Source: Deltaproteobacteria bacterium (GTDB lineage Bacteria > Desulfobacterota > Binatia > UBA9968). From it: a stretch of 8,105 bases of DNA. This document shows, piece by piece, positions 5,569 to 8,105 of this stretch. The notes under the pieces are model-generated. The model was not told where the DNA came from. It ran no database searches and saw only the letters and a list, made by a program, of their open reading frames with translations. Position numbers and translations under genes: made by a program. The stretch covers positions 1 to 8,105 of the forward strand of contig JAHFAP010000144.1 in assembly GCA_023250495.1 (NCBI GenBank), written 5' to 3'. Every line of letters begins with the position of its first letter. The stretch's first letter is position 1.

Positions 5569-6324
5569 ATGAACATCAAGCTCACGATCGAATACGACGG
5601 GACGAACTACTGCGGCTGGCAGGTCCAGCCGAACGGCAGGGCGATTCAAGAAGTCCTTGAGCAGGCTGTGGAAAAAATCCTCGGAGTGAAAATCCGCCTC
5701 AACGCCTCCGGCCGGACGGACGCGGGAGTTCATGCCCTGGGTCAGGTGGCGAATTTTTTCTATGACGGAAACGTTGACCTCTGGCGGCTGCAAAGGGGGC
5801 TGAACGCTCTCACCCCTGACGGTATCGTAATCAGGCGAGCGGAGGTAATGCCGGATTCTTTTGACGCGCGCAGGGACGGGCGCGTGCGCGTGTATCAGTA
5901 CCGGATCTGGAGCGATCCCTGGCCGTCGGCCATTTCTCGCCGCTTCTCGTGGCACGTGCACGAGCCACTGGATCTATCCGCCATGCAGGAAGCGATTCGA
6001 CATCTGGAGGGACAGCATGACTTTGCCTCGTTTCAAGCAGCCGGTTGCGACGCGCCACATGCCGTCAGGACAATCTACCGCAACACTCTTACCCGGCAGG
6101 GAGAGCTTGTGCTCTATGATGTCGAGGCCAATGCGTTTCTCCGGCACATGGTGCGCAATATCGTGGGAACGCTCGTCGAAGTAGGCCGGCGCGAGCGCGC
6201 GCCCGCCTCGTTCGCTGAACTGCTGGAGGCGCGGGACCGAACCTTGGCGGGGCCGACGGCGCCGCCGCAGGGGCTGTTTCTGGTGGAAGTGCGGTACGAA
6301 GAACGGATGAAGGATGAGGGGTGA
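5569..6324 (+). CDS. truA: tRNA pseudouridine(38-40) synthase TruA
   Basis: This 251-residue protein, a normal TruA length, isomerises uridines 38 to 40 in the anticodon arm of many tRNAs to pseudouridine in the cytoplasm. The N-terminus IKLTIEYDGTNYCGWQVQP is typical. The catalytic Asp is D51 in NASGRTDAGVHALGQVANF (45-63). Further family blocks are VRVYQYRIW, HDFASFQAAG, NAFLRHMVRNIVGTLVEVG and the C-terminal GPTAPPQGLFLVEVRY. The start is ATG 5569, matching the family N-terminus. The frame is open to a GTG at 5527, but that part comes from repeat C and spacer. No clear Shine-Dalgarno sequence precedes the ATG. The last residues (MKDEG) are encoded by a 7-bp tandem array and are not conserved. 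The next gene starts 3 nt after the stop, so the two are probably co-translated. Confidence 0.95.
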   Translation: MNIKLTIEYDGTNYCGWQVQPNGRAIQEVLEQAVEKILGVKIRLNASGRTDAGVHALGQVANFFYDGNVDLWRLQRGLNALTPDGIVIRRAEVMPDSFDARRDGRVRVYQYRIWSDPWPSAISRRFSWHVHEPLDLSAMQEAIRHLEGQHDFASFQAAGCDAPHAVRTIYRNTLTRQGELVLYDVEANAFLRHMVRNIVGTLVEVGRRERAPASFAELLEARDRTLAGPTAPPQGLFLVEVRYEERMKDEG

Positions 6325-6332
6325 GGGATGAA
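6305..6332 (+). repeat. Four 7-bp tandem units spanning the truA stop and the next start
   Basis: Four consecutive units are GGATGAA (6305-6311), GGATGAG (6312-6318), GGGTGAG (6319-6325) and GGATGAA (6326-6332). They encode the end of TruA, its TGA stop (6322-6324), the purine-rich ribosome binding region and the ATG (6328-6330) of the hydrolase gene. Similar heptamer arrays are common in intergenic DNA of some GC-rich environmental bacteria, from memory. Confidence 0.75.
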
Positions 6333-7494
6333 AAAACTGCTGGGTGTCCTGGCGGCCTTGCTGCTTCTGGTCGTTATCTTTTTCTCGCAGATCCGTTTGG
6401 GATGTCTCACAGCATTGTTTCTCTGGGACCTGCTCGATGAAAATACCGTTCATGCTCCTGACCGCGGCGCGCTGGCGTGGGTGACGCCATCTCCGTCAGT
6501 GAAGCGGCTTGAGATTCCCGGACAAAAAGAGCAAATCGCGGCGGACCTATACTATCGCTCAGGTAGCGAGAAACAGGCGGCGATCCTGCTCACGCACGGC
6601 ATCATCGAAGCGGGCAAAGATGATCCCCGCCTGGTACGCTTCGCCCATTCGCTGGCGCGCGCAGGATTTGCCGTTCTTGTTCCCGACCTCAAAGGGATGA
6701 AGTCGTTCCGCATCTTTTTCAGTGATGTCGATGACATCGTCGCTTCCTTCCGTTATCTGGTTTCTCTCAAAGAGATCGTGGATGAGAAGAAGATGGGGCT
6801 CATGGGTTTTAGCTATGCCGCGGGTCCGACCTTCATGGCCGCGGCCGATCCTTCGATCCGCGATCAGGTCAAATTTCTGGTCTCCTTTGGCGGCTACTAC
6901 GATCCTGTGAACGTCATCCGCTTTATCACCACCGGTTACTACGAGTACGGCGGCGAGAAAGGCTTCCTCCAGCCCGAGCCCTATGGCAAATGGGTCTTTT
7001 TCATGAACAATCTCGATTACGTCGAGAGCGACAAGGACCGGCGAGTCCTGCGCGAGATATTTGAGAAAGAGGAGAAGCAGAGCGGCGCGGATATCGCTTC
7101 GCTGCTGGCAAGGCTGACCCCGAAGGGCAAATATCTCTATGAGCTGCTGGTCAACAAGGATCCTCATCGCGTGGAAGATCTCATCAAGAGAATCGACCCG
7201 CGAGTCCAGGACTACCTCCGGAAGCTCTCCATGGCGCCGCTGATCCCTTCGATCCGCGCCTATCTCATTATCGGTCATGGCAACACCGACCCGCTGATCC
7301 CATACACCGAGAGCCTGAGGCTGGCGGACGCGGTCCAGGACAAGAGCAAGGTCCGCGTGGCGATCCTACGGCTTTTTGCGCACGTTGATCCGGCGCGCCA
7401 GCGCTTTTCCACAAAGGAATTTCTCACGGTCTATCTCCCCTCCATGTTCCAGTTCTATTCTCTGATTTACGATTTGCTCAGCCAGCAGCGCTGA
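6328..7494 (+). CDS. Membrane-anchored alpha/beta hydrolase
   Basis: This 388-residue protein begins with a Lys-Lys and a long hydrophobic stretch (LLGVLAALLLLVVIFFS, about 4-20), a signal anchor or uncleaved signal peptide. It should therefore sit on the outer face of the inner membrane or in the periplasm. The hydrolase fold starts near residue 65. LLTHGI (87-92) fits an oxyanion-hole HG motif. The nucleophile is S162 in GFSYA (160-164), D321 in NTDPLIPY is the likely acid and H352 in FAHVDP the likely base, so the Ser-Asp-His triad is complete. A long insertion of about 100 residues (roughly 205-305, rich in charged residues) between the Ser and the Asp probably forms a lid. An esterase, lipase or dienelactone-hydrolase-like activity is likely, but the substrate is unknown. 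It is 3 nt from truA and probably translationally coupled. I see no functional link between the two. Confidence 0.75.
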   Translation: MKKLLGVLAALLLLVVIFFSQIRLGCLTALFLWDLLDENTVHAPDRGALAWVTPSPSVKRLEIPGQKEQIAADLYYRSGSEKQAAILLTHGIIEAGKDDPRLVRFAHSLARAGFAVLVPDLKGMKSFRIFFSDVDDIVASFRYLVSLKEIVDEKKMGLMGFSYAAGPTFMAAADPSIRDQVKFLVSFGGYYDPVNVIRFITTGYYEYGGEKGFLQPEPYGKWVFFMNNLDYVESDKDRRVLREIFEKEEKQSGADIASLLARLTPKGKYLYELLVNKDPHRVEDLIKRIDPRVQDYLRKLSMAPLIPSIRAYLIIGHGNTDPLIPYTESLRLADAVQDKSKVRVAILRLFAHVDPARQRFSTKEFLTVYLPSMFQFYSLIYDLLSQQR

Positions 7495-7506
7495 CGTGCG
7501 CGTCAG
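7491..7506 (+). terminator. Weak hairpin overlapping the hydrolase stop
   Basis: CTGACG (7491-7496) and CGTCAG (7501-7506) form a 6-bp stem with a TGCG loop, followed by TTCGTTATTGG. The stem covers the stop codon (TGA 7492-7494). The short stem and interrupted T run make this a weak intrinsic terminator at best. Confidence 0.35.
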
Positions 7507-7526
7507 TTCGTTATTGGTTGATCATT

Positions 7527-7622
7527 GAGATCCTTCACTTCGTTCAGGATGACAAGCCTCCCTAGGTGTCATTCTGAGCGGAGCGAAGAATCTCCATTCC
7601 TGTCGCGCTTTGGCTCACAAGT
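7527..7622. repeat. Dispersed inverted-repeat element, copy B
   Basis: This is the partner of 4092-4186 in the same orientation. It starts GAGATCCTTCACTTCGTTCA, continues with the inner arm TGTCATTCTGAGCGGAGCGA and on, then the tail ATTCCTGTCGCGC. Differences from copy A cluster in the small centre between the arms, as expected if the paired arms are what is conserved. It lies upstream of the promoter of the deacetylase-like gene. Confidence 0.85.
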
Positions 7623-7660
7623 GTGAAAGTGACCAGCGCAAAGCGAGCCACCACCGTTGA

Positions 7661-7689
7661 TTGACAGGCTTCGGGCTTTCTTCTATACC
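7661..7689 (+). promoter_or_regulatory. Sigma-70-type promoter for the deacetylase-like gene
   Basis: A perfect TTGACA (7661-7666) is followed at the ideal 17-bp spacing by TATACC (7684-7689). Transcription would begin near 7696, giving a leader of about 40 nt before ATG 7736. The promoter starts about 38 bp after repeat copy B. Confidence 0.65.
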
Positions 7690-7735
7690 CTGGCTGCATG
7701 AACGCCGACCTTTCATTGCAGAGGAGAGACCAGCC

Positions 7736-8105
7736 ATGATCCCGTCGCACGATTCCTTCTACGATGTTTTCTCCAAGGGAAAAAAGATAAAGATCCGATG
7801 GCCGAACGGCGCGCGGCTCGCCGTGACTCTCGCGGGGAACCTGGAGGCCTGGACCGAGACGCCGGACCCCAAGCTAAGAAGAAGCCACCACGTCGGAGGC
7901 TCGAATCCCATCACCGGCGAAGATGTCCGCTGTAAATATGACTTTCGGACCGCCAGCGAAAACGACTACGGCGGCAGGACCGGCGTGTGGAGGATTCTGA
8001 GAATTCTCAAGAAGCACGGGCTGAAGGCGTCGTTTAACATCAACGGCCTGGCGGCGATCAAATATCCCGATGCGGTCAAGCAGATCCACGCCGACGGGCA
8101 CGAGA
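7736..8105 (+). CDS. NodB-type polysaccharide deacetylase / allantoinase-like hydrolase, 5' part only
   Basis: The window holds the first 123 codons of a gene that runs off the right edge. GAGGAG (7721-7726) lies 9 nt before ATG 7736. The translation has features of the polysaccharide deacetylase superfamily, close to the PuuE-like group: WPNGARLAVTLAGNLEAW, then DYGGRTGVWRILRILKKHG, then LKASFNINGLAAIKYP and, at the cut, IHADGHE. In this group the first metal-binding motif of chitin deacetylases (TFDDG) is replaced by an N-x-E type stretch, here NLEAW. The sequence ends just where the GHE..H motif should supply metal ligands, so activity cannot be judged. No signal peptide is visible at the N-terminus, which suits a cytoplasmic C-N hydrolase better than a cell-wall deacetylase. 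Whether it acts on a polysaccharide, allantoin or another amide is open. Confidence 0.75.
   Translation, partial: MIPSHDSFYDVFSKGKKIKIRWPNGARLAVTLAGNLEAWTETPDPKLRRSHHVGGSNPITGEDVRCKYDFRTASENDYGGRTGVWRILRILKKHGLKASFNINGLAAIKYPDAVKQIHADGHE

Noticed and set aside
6559..7278. Minus-strand open frame of 239 codons
   Set aside because: It is antisense to the alpha/beta hydrolase, whose triad and anchor show the plus strand is the coding one.

Overview
The window is a GC-rich bacterial chromosome segment with seven protein genes (one frameshifted, one cut by the right edge) and many short inverted-repeat elements in the gaps. The cues are an anaerobic sulfatase maturase, a CaiB-type CoA transferase / MaoC / acyl-CoA dehydrogenase set, and repeats of the GTCATTC...GTGAC kind. 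They suggest an uncultured, metabolically versatile soil or sediment bacterium of the broad deltaproteobacterial, Binatota, Rokubacteria or Tectomicrobia sort. That placement is inference and no marker gene here fixes it.

Layout, left to right. Positions 1-245 hold two repeat/hairpin elements and no gene. A DUF2127-type small membrane protein gene (246-730, minus) is broken by a one-base frameshift near 651. Divergent from it is a radical SAM/SPASM anaerobic sulfatase-maturating enzyme with a C-terminal SEC-C zinc motif (894-2162, plus). Its 3' end converges on a CoA transferase gene across a perfect 28-bp palindrome (2216-2243). On the minus strand, a MaoC-like hydratase (3546-4055) and the CaiB/BaiF CoA transferase (2252-3463) form a likely operon. 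Their 82-bp gap is filled by 9-bp tandem units folded into a long inverted repeat. Divergent from MaoC is an acyl-CoA dehydrogenase (4279-5439, plus). Then come truA (5569-6324) and an almost abutting membrane-anchored alpha/beta hydrolase (6328-7494), joined by four 7-bp tandem units that carry the stop codon, the likely ribosome binding site and the next start. The window ends inside a NodB-type polysaccharide deacetylase/allantoinase-like gene (from 7736) with a good sigma-70 promoter at 7661-7689.

The CoA transferase, hydratase and dehydrogenase can work together on one carboxylic acid: activation to a CoA thioester, alpha,beta-desaturation, then hydration of the double bond. The substrate cannot be read from sequence. 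The branched C5 dicarboxylate or leucine type of pathway is a reasonable hypothesis because this MaoC belongs to the divergent group with Asn in place of the usual catalytic Asp. The sulfatase maturase has no sulfatase in view.

I see no phage, transposase, CRISPR, tRNA or rRNA. The most unusual material is non-coding: a pair of about 95-bp repeats (4092-4186 and 7527-7622), each upstream of a plus-strand gene, plus the 9-bp and 7-bp tandem arrays at operon junctions. I found no convincing new multi-gene system.
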